Assembly (NCBI GenBank): GCA_903885555.1
Contig: CAISIV010000021.1
Span: 1 to 63,021 of the forward strand
Origin: an uncultured Hyphomicrobiales bacterium
Lineage (GTDB): Bacteria > Pseudomonadota > Alphaproteobacteria > Rhizobiales > Xanthobacteraceae
Reading direction: 5' to 3'
Length of the DNA stretch: 63,021 bases
Part shown: positions 1 to 9,105 of the stretch, piece by piece
How positions within the stretch are numbered: the stretch's first letter is position 1
Layout: every line of letters begins with the position of its first letter
Notes under the pieces: model-generated
Databases searched by the model: none
The model's input: the letters and a program-made list of their open reading frames with translations, nothing else
Told to the model about the DNA's origin: nothing
Program-made: the position numbers and the translations under genes

Positions 1-11
1 GTAAGCGAGCC

Positions 12-87
12 GGGTGGGGGAGTGCTCTCCGTAGTGAGATGACCCCACCCCGGCGCTACGCGCCGACCCTCCCCTTTCAGGGGAGGG
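12..87. repeat. Structured intergenic repeat with nested inverted repeats
   Basis: Three perfect inverted repeats are visible: GGGTGGGG (12-19) with CCCCACCC (43-50), CGGCGC (51-56) with GCGCCG (60-65), and CCCTCCCC (67-74) with GGGGAGGG (80-87). The element abuts the 3' end of the leftward FAD monooxygenase gene and could act as its terminator, although no clear T-run follows. GC-rich palindromes of this kind are common between genes in Rhizobiales; that family assignment is from memory. Confidence 0.5.
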
Positions 88-93
88 ATAACT

Positions 94-1335
94 CTACTTC
101 CCCTTATTCACCTGGCTCTGCACGAATCCCGCCGTCGAGGCATAACCGCGCACGATCGCCATGCGCTGGTCGTAGCTCAGCACTTTGTCGATATTGTCGA
201 AGCCGTCGGGCGCCAGGTTCTCGACCGCGTCGATAACGCCTTCCGGCCCGCCCTTGCGGTTCATGCGCACGATCTGCGCCGTCATCGGCAGGCGTTCCTG
301 CTCGTAGGCCCACAGCGCGTGCATCGGATTGTCGGCGCTGACCAGGCGGTCGGCGAGGCAGCGTGCATCGAGAATGGCCTGCGACGCGCCGTTGGAGCCG
401 ACCGGATACATCGGATGCGCGGCGTCGCCGAGCAGCGTGACGCGGCCATGCGACCAGCGCGGCAGCGGATCGCGGTCGCACAGCGGATATTCCCAGAACT
501 CGCCGGTGGCCTCGATGAGATGGCCGACGTCGACATAAGGCAGGCGGAAACGCTGCAAATGCGGCCGCAGATCGTCCCAGCGGCCGGGACGCGACCAGTC
601 TTCCTTGCGCGGCGGCACGCCGCCGGCCGAGACCTTCGCCATCACTGCCCAGTTGGTCAGGCGGCGGTCCGGCGCGGAGCCGGCCGCGATCGGATAGAGC
701 ACGAATTTCGCTTCCATGCCGCCGGCGATGATCATGGAGCGGCCGGTCATGAATTGTGGCCAGTCGACCGCGCCGCGCCACAACATAGTGCCGTTCCAGT
801 GCGCCGGGCCTTCATTGGGAAACAGCTTCTCGCGCACCAGCGAATGAATGCCGTCGGCGCCGATCAGGACGTCGCCCTGTGCGGTGCGGATATGCGAGCC
901 GGTGCGGTCGAAGAAATAAGCGGTGACGCCGGTTTCATCTTGCTGGAAGGCGCCAAGCCGGTGGCCGGGATGCACCCGCGTTTCGCCGAGCCGGGCGCGC
1001 ACGGCCTGATAGATGACGTTCTGCAGCTTGCCCCGATGAATCGAGAATTGCGGCACGTCGAAGCCGGCGTCGAGCCCGCGCAATTCGTGCCAGACCGTCT
1101 GGCCGAAGCGGTTGGCGTAGAACAATTCGTGGGTGCGGATGGCGACCGCATCGAGCCGCTCCAGCAGCCCCAGATCTTTGAGTTCACGGATCGCATGGGG
1201 CAGCGTGTTGATGCCGACGCCAAGCTCGCGAATGCTGTCGGCCTGCTCGAAAACCTCGCAGTCGATGCCGCGGGCGTGGAGCATCAGCGCCGTGGTCAGT
1301 CCGCCGACGCCGCCGCCGACAATGATCGCCTTCAT
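94..1335 (-). CDS. FAD-dependent aromatic monooxygenase (salicylate/6-hydroxynicotinate hydroxylase-like)
   Basis: A 413-residue class A flavoprotein hydroxylase, the usual size for the family. The N-terminus is a Rossmann FAD motif (GGGVGGL, residues 7-13). The DG motif GADGIHS lies near residue 160 and the GD motif LLGDAAHP near residue 300, so FAD binding and an NAD(P)H-dependent ring hydroxylation are expected in the cytoplasm. The start at 1335 is chosen because the Rossmann strand follows directly (MKAIIVGGG); an upstream in-frame start would add 24 residues of non-family sequence. It is divergent from the aryl-CoA operon across a 215-bp AT-rich gap, suggesting shared control. The substrate cannot be fixed; a benzoate-type or N-heteroaromatic acid is likely. 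Confidence 0.85.
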   Translation of the reverse strand: MKAIIVGGGVGGLTTALMLHARGIDCEVFEQADSIRELGVGINTLPHAIRELKDLGLLERLDAVAIRTHELFYANRFGQTVWHELRGLDAGFDVPQFSIHRGKLQNVIYQAVRARLGETRVHPGHRLGAFQQDETGVTAYFFDRTGSHIRTAQGDVLIGADGIHSLVREKLFPNEGPAHWNGTMLWRGAVDWPQFMTGRSMIIAGGMEAKFVLYPIAAGSAPDRRLTNWAVMAKVSAGGVPPRKEDWSRPGRWDDLRPHLQRFRLPYVDVGHLIEATGEFWEYPLCDRDPLPRWSHGRVTLLGDAAHPMYPVGSNGASQAILDARCLADRLVSADNPMHALWAYEQERLPMTAQIVRMNRKGGPEGVIDAVENLAPDGFDNIDKVLSYDQRMAIVRGYASTAGFVQSQVNKGK

Positions 1336-1550
1336 GACGCGATACTCGAGAGGAACATGGTAAAATTCACTGCCAAAATTCATTACATTGCGGCGGTTCC
1401 CGGGCAACCCGCCCTTGTAATCATGGTTGAGCAGGGCGGTTAAAAGCGGCGGTTGATGCGAAAAATACTTTAAGTCTAAAATATTTATGTTGCTAATACC
1501 CCGGACGCACCGCAGACTGCCGGTCTGACCATCGACGATGGAGCCGGCGA
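1336..1550. promoter_or_regulatory. Divergent promoter region with candidate MarR operator
   Basis: This 215-bp gap separates two divergent catabolic genes and has an unusually AT-rich core (1461-1497). Within the core are the odd palindrome ACTT-T-AAGT (1467-1475) and the palindrome AAATATTT (1479-1486). A MarR regulator is encoded in the rightward operon, so this is the natural place for its operator. No convincing sigma70 hexamers were identified. The operator assignment is inference. Confidence 0.35.
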
Positions 1551-3842
1551 ATGCGTGCGGCAGTTCTTGGCGGCGGCCCCGGCGGGCTCAATTTCGCAAT
1601 TTCGATGAAATTGCGCGACCCGTCGCACGAAATTCTCGTCGTCGAACGCAACAAACCCGACGATACTTTCGGCTGGGGTGTGGTGCTGTCCGAGGAGACG
1701 CTCGGCAATCTCGAAGCCAACGACCCCGTCAGCGCCGCGGCGATCCGCGCCTCATTCGTCTATTGGGATGACGTCGCCGTGCATTATCGCGGCGCGGTGA
1801 TGCGCTCCGGCGGCCACGGCTTTTCCGGCATTGGACGCCAGCGCCTTCTGAACATCCTGCAAGCCCGTGCCCGCGAACTCGGCGTCGAATTGCGCTTCGA
1901 GACCGAAGCCAAAAGCCTCGAAGACTATCGGGACTACGATCTGATCGTCGGCGCCGATGGCGTGAACTCCCGGGTGCGTGCGGCACACGCATTGATCTTC
2001 AAACCGGATATCGACGTGCGCGCCTGCAAATATATCTGGCTCGGCACGCATCAGAAGTTCGACAAGGCCTTCACCTTCATCTTCGAGGAAACGCCGCACG
2101 GCTGGATCTGGGCGCACGCCTATCAGTTCGATGCCGACACCGCGACCTTCATCGTCGAATTTTCGGAAACGACCTGGCGCAAGGCCGGCTTCGACACGAT
2201 GTCGGCCGAAGACACCATCGCCGCCTGCGAGAAGATCTTCGCGCAATATCTTAACGGCAATGCGCTGATGTCGAACGCCAAGCACTTGCGCGGCTCGGCC
2301 TGGCTCAACTTTAATCGCGTGCTGTGCGAACGCTGGAGCACCGGCAATGTCGTACTGCTTGGCGACTCTGCCGCGACAGCGCATTTCTCGGTCGGCTCAG
2401 GCTCGAAGCTGGCGCTGGAAAGCGCCATTGCGCTGGCGAATTACCTGCACAGCGAGCCGAAGATGCAGGCGGCCTTCGCGCGCTACGAGGACGAGCGGCG
2501 TCTGGAAGTGCTGCGCCTGCAGAACGCCGCGCGCAATTCGACCGAATGGTTCGAGGACGTCGAGCGTTACCTCAATCTCGATCCGGTGCAGTTCAATTAT
2601 TCGCTGCTGACCCGCTCGCAGCGCATCAGCCACGAAAACCTGCGCGCGCGCGATCACGATTGGCTGGCCGCCGCCGAGATGTGGTTTGAAACCAAAGCGA
2701 CCGGTCAGGTGCCGAAAGCCTCGAAGCCGCCGATGTTCGTGCCGCTGCGCGTGCGCGGGATAGAACTCGCCAATCGTGTGGTGGTGTCGCCAATGGCGCA
2801 ATATCGCGCGGTCGACGGCGTGCCCGGCGACTGGCATTTCGTGCACTACGCTGAGCGCGCCAAAGGTGGCGCCGGGCTCGTTTTCACCGAGATGACCTGC
2901 GTTTCGCCGGAAGGCCGTATTACACCCGGCTGCACCGGGCTTTATGACGACGCGCAGGAAAAGGCCTGGAAGCGCATCGTCGATTTCATCCACGCCGAAA
3001 CCGACGCCAAGATCGCGATCCAGCTCGGCCATTCCGGGGCCAAGGGTTCGACCCAGCTCGGCTGGGAAACCATGGATGCGCCGCTTACGTCCGGTAACTG
3101 GGAAATTCTCGCGCCGTCGCCGGTGGCCTGGAGCGCCAATAACCAGACGCCGCGTGAAATGACGCGCGCCGACATGGACACAGTGCGCGACGATTTCGTG
3201 CGCGCGGCTGAAGCGGCGAAGCGCATCGGCTTCGACTGGCTCGAACTGCACTATGCGCACGGTTACCTGATGTCGGCCTTCATCACGCCGCTCACCAACA
3301 AGCGTGCCGATGACTACGGCGGCAGTCTTGAAAACCGCATGCGTTTCCCGCTCGAAGTCTTTCACGCAGTCCGCAAAGTGTGGCCGGACGACAAGCCGAT
3401 TTCGGTGCGCATCTCTGCCAACGACTGGGTCGGGCCGGACGGCATCACGCCGCAGGACGCCGTCCAGATTTCGGCGCTGCTGGTCGAGGCCGGTGTCGAT
3501 CTGATCGATGTTTCGGCGGGGCAAACGTCGAAATTGTCGAAGCCGGTTTACGGCCGCATGTTCCAAACGCCGTTCTCGGATCGCATCCGCAATGAAGTCG
3601 GCGTCGCCACGCTGGCGGTCGGCAATATTTACGATGCCGATCAGGTCAATTCGATCTTGATGGCTGGCAGGGCCGATCTCGTCTGTCTGGCGCGGCCGCA
3701 TCTCGCCAATCCCTATTGGACGCTACACGCCGGCGCCGACGCGCATTATGAAGGCACGGCGTGGCCGAAGCCTTATTGGCCGGGCCGCGATCAACTGCAC
3801 CGTCTCAAGTCGCGTCCCGATGTCATGACAGGGAAGGTGTGA
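1551..3842 (+). CDS. Bifunctional salicylyl-CoA 5-hydroxylase/oxidoreductase (2-aminobenzoyl-CoA monooxygenase/reductase type)
   Basis: A 763-residue fusion of two flavoenzymes. Residues 1 to about 385 are a class A FAD monooxygenase (GGGPGGLNF near the start, GADGVNSR near 145, [11 protein letters not shown] near 270). Residues from about 395 to the end are an Old Yellow Enzyme/NADH:flavin oxidoreductase TIM barrel ([13 protein letters not shown], the HYAHGYL substrate motif, GGSLENR, and a C-terminal LARPHLANP). This architecture is known from 2-aminobenzoyl-CoA monooxygenase/reductase of Azoarcus evansii, which hydroxylates and then reduces the CoA-bound ring, and from proteins annotated salicylyl-CoA 5-hydroxylase. 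ATG 1551 follows a GGAG ribosome site. The next gene starts inside the stop codon (TGATG). The aryl-CoA substrate is inferred from the CoA ligase in the same operon. Confidence 0.9.
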   Translation: MRAAVLGGGPGGLNFAISMKLRDPSHEILVVERNKPDDTFGWGVVLSEETLGNLEANDPVSAAAIRASFVYWDDVAVHYRGAVMRSGGHGFSGIGRQRLLNILQARARELGVELRFETEAKSLEDYRDYDLIVGADGVNSRVRAAHALIFKPDIDVRACKYIWLGTHQKFDKAFTFIFEETPHGWIWAHAYQFDADTATFIVEFSETTWRKAGFDTMSAEDTIAACEKIFAQYLNGNALMSNAKHLRGSAWLNFNRVLCERWSTGNVVLLGDSAATAHFSVGSGSKLALESAIALANYLHSEPKMQAAFARYEDERRLEVLRLQNAARNSTEWFEDVERYLNLDPVQFNYSLLTRSQRISHENLRARDHDWLAAAEMWFETKATGQVPKASKPPMFVPLRVRGIELANRVVVSPMAQYRAVDGVPGDWHFVHYAERAKGGAGLVFTEMTCVSPEGRITPGCTGLYDDAQEKAWKRIVDFIHAETDAKIAIQLGHSGAKGSTQLGWETMDAPLTSGNWEILAPSPVAWSANNQTPREMTRADMDTVRDDFVRAAEAAKRIGFDWLELHYAHGYLMSAFITPLTNKRADDYGGSLENRMRFPLEVFHAVRKVWPDDKPISVRISANDWVGPDGITPQDAVQISALLVEAGVDLIDVSAGQTSKLSKPVYGRMFQTPFSDRIRNEVGVATLAVGNIYDADQVNSILMAGRADLVCLARPHLANPYWTLHAGADAHYEGTAWPKPYWPGRDQLHRLKSRPDVMTGKV

Positions 3843-4609
3843 TGGGCGCGCTTGATGGCACGCATGCGCTGATCACGGGCGGCGGCACCGGTATCGGCGC
3901 GGCCATTGCCCGCGCGCTGGCGGCTGAGGGCGCCACAATCTCGATTGCCGGCCGCCGCAAGGCGCCGCTCGATGAGGTGGCTGCCAGCCTGCCAAAAGCG
4001 ACGGCGATTGTTGCCGACATTACAAAGAATGAAGACTGCCTCGCGATGGTGGCCGCAGCACGCGCGGCGCATGGCCCGATCGATATCGTCATTGCCAATG
4101 CCGGTGCGGCGTCCAGCGCGCCGGCGGGCAAGATCACACCGCAGCAATGGCAGGAGACTATCGGCGTCAATCTGACCGGGGCCTTCTTTACCGTGCAGGC
4201 GGCGCTCGCTGACGTCACGCGCAAGTCCGACGGTCCACGTCGCATCGTGTTCATCGCCTCGACCGCCGGCCTCAAGGGCTATCCTTACGTCGCCGCCTAT
4301 GTCGCCGCCAAGCATGGCGTCGTCGGCCTGGCGCGGGCGCTGGGCGTCGAACTGGCGAGTACCGGCGTCACTGTCAACGCGGTTTGTCCGGGCTTTACAG
4401 ACACGCCTTTGCTCGCCGCCGCCGCCGATAAGATCGCGGCCAAGACCGGCCGCTCAGTCGAAGATGCCCGCCGCGAACTGGCGAAAGACAATGAAAACGG
4501 CCGCCTGATCACGCCGGAAGAGGTCGCGCAAAGCGTGCTGCGGCTCTGTCTGCCGTCGAGCGCATCGATCAACGGCCAGGCGATCGAAATCACGGGAGCC
4601 ACGACATGA
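3842..4609 (+). CDS. SDR family oxidoreductase (probable 3-hydroxyacyl-CoA dehydrogenase)
   Basis: A 255-residue classical short-chain dehydrogenase. The cofactor motif TGGGTGIG lies near residues 12-19, the NAG motif (ANAGAA) near 86, catalytic Ser in IASTAG near 140 and a canonical YVAAK near 155, so the active site is complete. In the operon it would oxidise a beta-hydroxyacyl-CoA produced after ring reduction or opening, as 3-hydroxyacyl-CoA dehydrogenases do in aryl-CoA pathways. The start at 3842 overlaps the upstream stop (TGATG), and an upstream in-frame start would lie inside the fusion gene. The MarR gene begins within its last codons (ATGA overlap), so translation is coupled. Confidence 0.85.
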   Translation: MGALDGTHALITGGGTGIGAAIARALAAEGATISIAGRRKAPLDEVAASLPKATAIVADITKNEDCLAMVAAARAAHGPIDIVIANAGAASSAPAGKITPQQWQETIGVNLTGAFFTVQAALADVTRKSDGPRRIVFIASTAGLKGYPYVAAYVAAKHGVVGLARALGVELASTGVTVNAVCPGFTDTPLLAAAADKIAAKTGRSVEDARRELAKDNENGRLITPEEVAQSVLRLCLPSSASINGQAIEITGATT

Positions 4610-5085
4610 CAGTTGCCGACAAAGCGCGCGGTGCGCCACGGCCGGTAAGTAAGCAACGGCTGCGGCTGTGGCTCCGGCTGCTGCGCGCCACGCGCGGCAT
4701 CGAATCTGAATTGCGCGAGCGCCTGCGCAAGGAATTCGACGTCACGCTGCCGCAGTTCGACGTCATGGCCGCGCTGGCCCGCAAGGAAGACGGCATGAGC
4801 ATGACCGAGCTGTCGCGCTCGCTGATGGTATCGAACGGCAACGTCACCGGCATCATCGACCGTCTCGCCGCGGAAAAACTGGTATTGCGCCAGGCGCCGG
4901 CCACTGATCGCCGTTCCTACATTGTTCGCCTGACACCAAAAGGTGTGGCGCATTTCGCCGGCATGGCGAAAGCGCATGAGATCTGGATCGATGCGCTGCT
5001 GGCGGATATCGGCGCCGGCGAGGCGGACGACATGATCCCGCAATTGGAAGCCTTGGCGATACGCGCACGGGGAGAAGACAAATGA
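4606..5085 (+). CDS. MarR family transcriptional regulator
   Basis: A 159-residue winged helix-turn-helix protein. The central segment carries the MarR signature: [32 protein letters not shown] and the wing [17 protein letters not shown]. MarR proteins in aromatic-degradation operons usually repress until an aryl-CoA or free acid ligand binds. Here the gene is embedded between catabolic genes with 4-nt ATGA overlaps on both sides, so it is co-transcribed and probably autoregulated. The most likely operator is the AT-rich gap at 1336-1550. The ligand is unknown. Confidence 0.88.
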   Translation: MTVADKARGAPRPVSKQRLRLWLRLLRATRGIESELRERLRKEFDVTLPQFDVMAALARKEDGMSMTELSRSLMVSNGNVTGIIDRLAAEKLVLRQAPATDRRSYIVRLTPKGVAHFAGMAKAHEIWIDALLADIGAGEADDMIPQLEALAIRARGEDK

Positions 5086-5891
5086 AAATGAAAGATTTCA
5101 AACCGTCATCCTTCAATTGGAAGGTCGAAGGCACCGTCGCGCTCATCACGCTGCGTGGTCCTGAGCGCAAAAACCCGATGACGTTCGAATCCTACGCCGA
5201 GTTGCGCGACACCTTTCGCGCACTTGCCGAGGCCGACGATATCAACGCGGTGGTGTTCGGTTCGAATGGCGGCAATTTCTGTTCGGGCGGCGATGTGCAC
5301 GACATCATCGGCCCGCTGCTCGACAAGGACATGAAGGGCCTGCTGGCCTTCACACGGATGACCGGCGACCTGATGAAGGCCATGCGCGCCTGTCCGCAGC
5401 CGATTATCGCCGCGGTCGACGGCGTCTGCGTCGGTGCCGGCGCCATGATCGCGCTGTTTTCCGACATGCGCTTTGCCGCGCCGGCAGCTAAAACCGCCTT
5501 TCTATTCACGCGCGTGGGTCTGGCCGGCTGCGACATGGGCGCCTGCGCCATGCTGCCGCGCGTCATTGGTCAGAGCCGCGCCGCCGAACTACTCTTCTCC
5601 GGTCGGGTCATGACCGCGGAGGAGGGCGAGCGCTGGGGCTTTTACAGCCGCCTGATTGCGCCCGAAAAACTTGAAGCCGATGCGCTCGCTTTCGCGCAGC
5701 AACTCGCCGAAGGCCCGACCTTTGCGCACATGATGACGAAGACCATGCTGGCGCAGGAATGGTCGATGACGCTCGATCAGGCCATCGAGGCCGAAGCACA
5801 GGCGCAGGCGATCTGCATGCAGACGAAGGATTTCCGCCGCGCCTATGACGCCTTCGTCGCCAAGACGCGTCCGAAATTCGCCGGAGATTGA
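5082..5891 (+). CDS. Enoyl-CoA hydratase family protein
   Basis: A 269-residue crotonase-fold protein. The oxyanion-hole segments are visible: [10 protein letters not shown] near residue 66 and [15 protein letters not shown] near 113. The region that normally carries a PGxGG-type loop and catalytic Glu reads [15 protein letters not shown], so the exact reaction may deviate from plain hydration; related aryl-CoA pathway members include ring hydrolases. It starts in an ATGA overlap with the MarR gene and abuts the acyl-CoA dehydrogenase gene. Beta-oxidation-like processing of an alicyclic CoA intermediate is the likely role; this is inferred from context. Confidence 0.85.
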   Translation: MKMKDFKPSSFNWKVEGTVALITLRGPERKNPMTFESYAELRDTFRALAEADDINAVVFGSNGGNFCSGGDVHDIIGPLLDKDMKGLLAFTRMTGDLMKAMRACPQPIIAAVDGVCVGAGAMIALFSDMRFAAPAAKTAFLFTRVGLAGCDMGACAMLPRVIGQSRAAELLFSGRVMTAEEGERWGFYSRLIAPEKLEADALAFAQQLAEGPTFAHMMTKTMLAQEWSMTLDQAIEAEAQAQAICMQTKDFRRAYDAFVAKTRPKFAGD

Positions 5892-7057
5892 TGATGCCGG
5901 ACGCTTCATTCCTCAATTGGCCGTTTTTCGAGGATCGCCACCGCACTTTTGCGGCAAAGCTTGAGGCGTGGGCGGTCGCCAATCTCGCGAACATCGATCA
6001 TCACGATGTCGACACGGCCTGCCGCAAGCTCGTCGCTGCGCTCGGTAAGGACGGCTGGCTGCAGCACACGGCGCCCGGCGCCGCCGAGACCGAAAAAATC
6101 GACGTGCGCACGCTGGCGCTGGCGCGGGAAATTCTTGCCCGTCATGCCGGGCTTGCCGATTTTGCTTTTGCCATGCAGGGCCTCGGCGCCGGACCGATTT
6201 CGCTGTTTGGCTCACCAGAACAGCGCAAGACATGGCTGCCGAAAACTCGCAGTGGCAAGGCCATCGCCGCTTTCGCACTGACCGAAGCGGCGTCGGGCTC
6301 GGATGTCGCCAATATCACCTCGAGCGCTAAACGCGACGGCAACGGCTACGTCATCGACGGCGAGAAGTCCTGGATCTCGAACGGTGGCATCGCCGACGTC
6401 TATGTTGTGTTCACCCGCACCGGCGAAGCGCCGGGCGCACGCGGTCTGTCGGCTTTCATTGTCGAAGGCGGCAATCCCGGCCTGTCGGTGCCCGAACGTA
6501 TCGACGTCATCGCGCCGCATCCGTTGGCGCGGCTCAAGTTCGACAAATGCCGCGTCAACGCCGATGCGCTGATCGGCAACGCCGGCGACGGCTTCAAGAT
6601 CGCGATGGCGACGCTCGACGTCTTCCGCACCACGGTCGGCGCCGCGGCGCTGGGTTTTGCCCGCCGCGCCATGGACGAAACCGTCAAACGTGCCGGCAGC
6701 CGCAACCTGTTCGGCGCGCCGCTTGGCGATTTGCAGATGGTGCAGGGCCACATCGCCGATATGGCGGTTGAGATCGACGCTGCGGCCTTGCTGATCTATC
6801 GCGCCGCCTGGACCAAGGATCAAGGCGCGGCGCGTGTCACCCGCGAAGCCGCGATGGCCAAATTGTTCGCCACCGAAGCGGGGCAGCGCGTCATCGACGC
6901 GGCGGTGCAAATTCACGGTGGCGATGGCGTGCGCTCCGGCCATCCCGTCGAAACGCTCTACCGCGAAATCCGCGCCCTGCGCATCTACGAAGGCGCATCG
7001 GATGTGCAGAAAATCGTCATCGCTCGCTCAGTCCTTGCCGGGACCACGAGGCAGTAA
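5891..7057 (+). CDS. Acyl-CoA dehydrogenase
   Basis: A 388-residue FAD-dependent acyl-CoA dehydrogenase of normal family length. Typical segments are [14 protein letters not shown] (FAD/substrate contact, near residue 130), [14 protein letters not shown] and the C-terminal [12 protein letters not shown] carrying the catalytic-Glu region. It would introduce an alpha,beta double bond in an acyl-CoA and pass electrons to electron-transfer flavoprotein. The upstream stop overlaps the chosen start as TGATG; a second ATG follows immediately at 5894. Its position between the hydratase and CoA ligase genes fits a beta-oxidation-like lower aryl-CoA pathway. Confidence 0.9.
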   Translation: MMPDASFLNWPFFEDRHRTFAAKLEAWAVANLANIDHHDVDTACRKLVAALGKDGWLQHTAPGAAETEKIDVRTLALAREILARHAGLADFAFAMQGLGAGPISLFGSPEQRKTWLPKTRSGKAIAAFALTEAASGSDVANITSSAKRDGNGYVIDGEKSWISNGGIADVYVVFTRTGEAPGARGLSAFIVEGGNPGLSVPERIDVIAPHPLARLKFDKCRVNADALIGNAGDGFKIAMATLDVFRTTVGAAALGFARRAMDETVKRAGSRNLFGAPLGDLQMVQGHIADMAVEIDAAALLIYRAAWTKDQGAARVTREAAMAKLFATEAGQRVIDAAVQIHGGDGVRSGHPVETLYREIRALRIYEGASDVQKIVIARSVLAGTTRQ

Positions 7058-7058
7058 C

Positions 7059-8693
7059 ATGGCAACCCTTACTCTCGGCCCATCTGCGCACACCGACACG
7101 TTCACGCGCGACAACCTGCCGCCCGCCGATCTGTGGCCGGCTTTACCGATGGACCGGCCGGAATTCCAGTATCCGGATTATCTCAACGCCGCGGTCGAAC
7201 TCACCGACAAGAATGTCGAGCGCGGCTTCGGCGACCGCGTGGCGCTGATCGGCAATGGCCGCCGGCGCACCTACAAGGAATTGACCGACTGGTCGAACAA
7301 ACTGGCCAATGCGCTGGTCGACAATTACGGCCTCAAGCCTGGCAACCGCGTGCTGATCCGCTCCGGCAACAATCCGGCGCTGGTCGCGGCCTGGCTCGCG
7401 GTGACCAAGGCCGGCGGCGTGGTCGTCAATACGATGCCGATGCTGCGCGCCGGGGAACTGACCAAGATTGTCGACAAGGCCGAGATCAGTCTTGCGCTGT
7501 GCGACAGCCGCATCGCCGACGAGTTGATCGCCTGCGCCAAGACCAGCCGCTTCCTTAAGCAGGTGGTCAATTTCGACGGCACATCGAACCACGACGCCGA
7601 GCTGGACCGCGTCGCGCTCGACAAGCCGGTGAAGTTCAACGCGGTTAAAACCGGCCGCGATGACGTCGCATTGCTTGGCTTCACCTCGGGCACAACCGGC
7701 GAGCCGAAGGCGACCATGCATTTCCATCGCGATCTGCTGATGATTGCAGACGGTTATGCACGCGAAGTGCTGGGCGTGACACCGGACGATGTCTTTGTCG
7801 GTTCGCCGCCATTGGCTTTTACATTCGGCCTTGGCGGCCTGGCGATTTTCCCGTTGCGCTTCGGCGCCACCGCGACGCTGCTGGAAACGGCCTCGCCGGC
7901 TAACATGATCCAGATCATCGAGACTTATAAGGCGACGATCTGTTTCACCGCGCCGACCGCCTATCGCGCCATGATGGCGGCGATGGACAAGGGCGCCAAC
8001 CTGTCGTCGTTGCGCATCGCGGTGTCGGCGGGCGAAACGCTGCCGGCGCCGGTGTTCGAGGAATGGACGCGCAAGACCGGCACGCCGATCCTCGACGGCA
8101 TTGGCTCAACTGAGATGCTGCACATCTTCATCACCAACCGCATCGGCGACGCCGTACCCGGCGCGACCGGACGGCCGGTCGGCGGCTACGAAGCTAAGAT
8201 CGTCGACGAGAACATGAAAGACGTTCCGCGAGGTGGCATCGGGCTTCTTGCCATTCGTGGCCCCACGGGCTGCCGCTATCTCGCCGACAAACGCCAGCAG
8301 GCCTACGTCCACGACGGCTGGAACCTGACCGGCGACACTTTCATGCAGGACGAAAACGGCCGCTATCACTTCATCGCCCGCGTCGACGATGTCATTGTCT
8401 CGTCCGGTTACAATATCGCCGGGCCTGAGGTTGAGGCGGCGCTGCTGGCGCATGCCGAAGTCGCCGAATGCGCGGTGGTCAGCGCGCCGGATGTCGAGCG
8501 CGGCCAGATCGTCTCCGCCTTCGTTGTGTTGCGCGCCGGCGTCACCGCCGACGCCGACTGCGTCAAGCGGCTGCAGGATCACGTCAAGGCGACGATTGCG
8601 CCGTTCAAATATCCGCGCGCTGTGACTTTCGTCGACGCTTTGCCGAAGACGCAGACCGGCAAGATCCAGCGCTTCCGCCTCCGGGACCATTGA
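7059..8693 (+). CDS. Benzoate-CoA ligase family protein (2-aminobenzoate/salicylate-CoA ligase-like)
   Basis: A 544-residue ANL-superfamily adenylating enzyme. The phosphate-binding loop FTSGTTGEPKA lies near residue 208, the adenine-binding region GIGSTEMLHIF near 348, the hinge ARVDDVIVSSGYNI near 440 and the C-terminal catalytic lysine in QTGKIQRF near 537. It would activate an aromatic acid to its CoA thioester with ATP, the entry step of the operon. The N-terminal layout resembles benzoate/2-aminobenzoate-CoA ligases. ATG 7059 lies 1 nt after the dehydrogenase stop. A neighbouring aryl-CoA hydroxylase fusion supports 2-aminobenzoate or salicylate as substrate; sequence alone does not decide. 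Confidence 0.88.
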   Translation: MATLTLGPSAHTDTFTRDNLPPADLWPALPMDRPEFQYPDYLNAAVELTDKNVERGFGDRVALIGNGRRRTYKELTDWSNKLANALVDNYGLKPGNRVLIRSGNNPALVAAWLAVTKAGGVVVNTMPMLRAGELTKIVDKAEISLALCDSRIADELIACAKTSRFLKQVVNFDGTSNHDAELDRVALDKPVKFNAVKTGRDDVALLGFTSGTTGEPKATMHFHRDLLMIADGYAREVLGVTPDDVFVGSPPLAFTFGLGGLAIFPLRFGATATLLETASPANMIQIIETYKATICFTAPTAYRAMMAAMDKGANLSSLRIAVSAGETLPAPVFEEWTRKTGTPILDGIGSTEMLHIFITNRIGDAVPGATGRPVGGYEAKIVDENMKDVPRGGIGLLAIRGPTGCRYLADKRQQAYVHDGWNLTGDTFMQDENGRYHFIARVDDVIVSSGYNIAGPEVEAALLAHAEVAECAVVSAPDVERGQIVSAFVVLRAGVTADADCVKRLQDHVKATIAPFKYPRAVTFVDALPKTQTGKIQRFRLRDH

Positions 8694-8697
8694 ACCC

Positions 8698-9105
8698 ATG
8701 ACCGACAATCATTTCACCATCCTGCAGCCGAAAAACTGGCTGGCGCCGAAAGGCTACGCCAACGGCATCGCGGCGGTGGGCAAACAGGTCTTCATCGCCG
8801 GTCAGATCGGCTGGACCGCGGACGCCAAATTCGTCAGCGACGATTTCGTCGCCCAGGTTGGGCAGGCGCTCAGCAACATCGTTGCGGTGCTGGCGGAAGC
8901 GGGCGGCGGCCCTCAGCACATTGTGCGCATGACCTGGTATCTGACCGACAAGAAGGAATACATGGCGCGGCAGAGGGAGGTCGGCGAAGCCTATCGCCGC
9001 GTCCTCGGCCGCCATTTCCCGGCCATGTCGGCCGTTGTGGTCGCCGGCCTGATCGAGGACGGCGCCAAGGTCGAGATCGAGGCGACGGCAGTTATCCCGA
9101 AGTGA
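8698..9105 (+). CDS. RidA family protein (Rid subfamily lacking the usual arginine)
   Basis: A 135-residue YjgF/YER057c/UK114 (Rid) protein covering the whole domain (GQIGWTAD, HIVRMTWYLTD, KVEIEATAV). True RidA imine/enamine deaminases carry an arginine in an FPARS-type motif; here the segment reads FPAMSAVVV, so that Arg is replaced by Met. The protein may belong to one of the Rid groups without proven deaminase activity. It is the last gene of the aryl-CoA operon, 4 nt after the ligase stop. Rid partners are plausible in pathways with enamine intermediates such as 2-aminobenzoyl-CoA, but the missing Arg argues for caution. The stop abuts the convergent hydroxylase stop. Confidence 0.85.
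   Translation: MTDNHFTILQPKNWLAPKGYANGIAAVGKQVFIAGQIGWTADAKFVSDDFVAQVGQALSNIVAVLAEAGGGPQHIVRMTWYLTDKKEYMARQREVGEAYRRVLGRHFPAMSAVVVAGLIEDGAKVEIEATAVIPK

Noticed and set aside
319-1443. Long open frame (374 codons) on the plus strand opposite the first FAD monooxygenase
   Set aside because: It is antisense to a protein with full family motifs, has no recognisable domain, and its openness follows from high GC and codon bias of the real gene.
2397-3701. 434-codon minus-strand frame inside the monooxygenase/OYE fusion
   Set aside because: Antisense shadow of a well-supported gene; the translation is Arg/His-rich without motifs.
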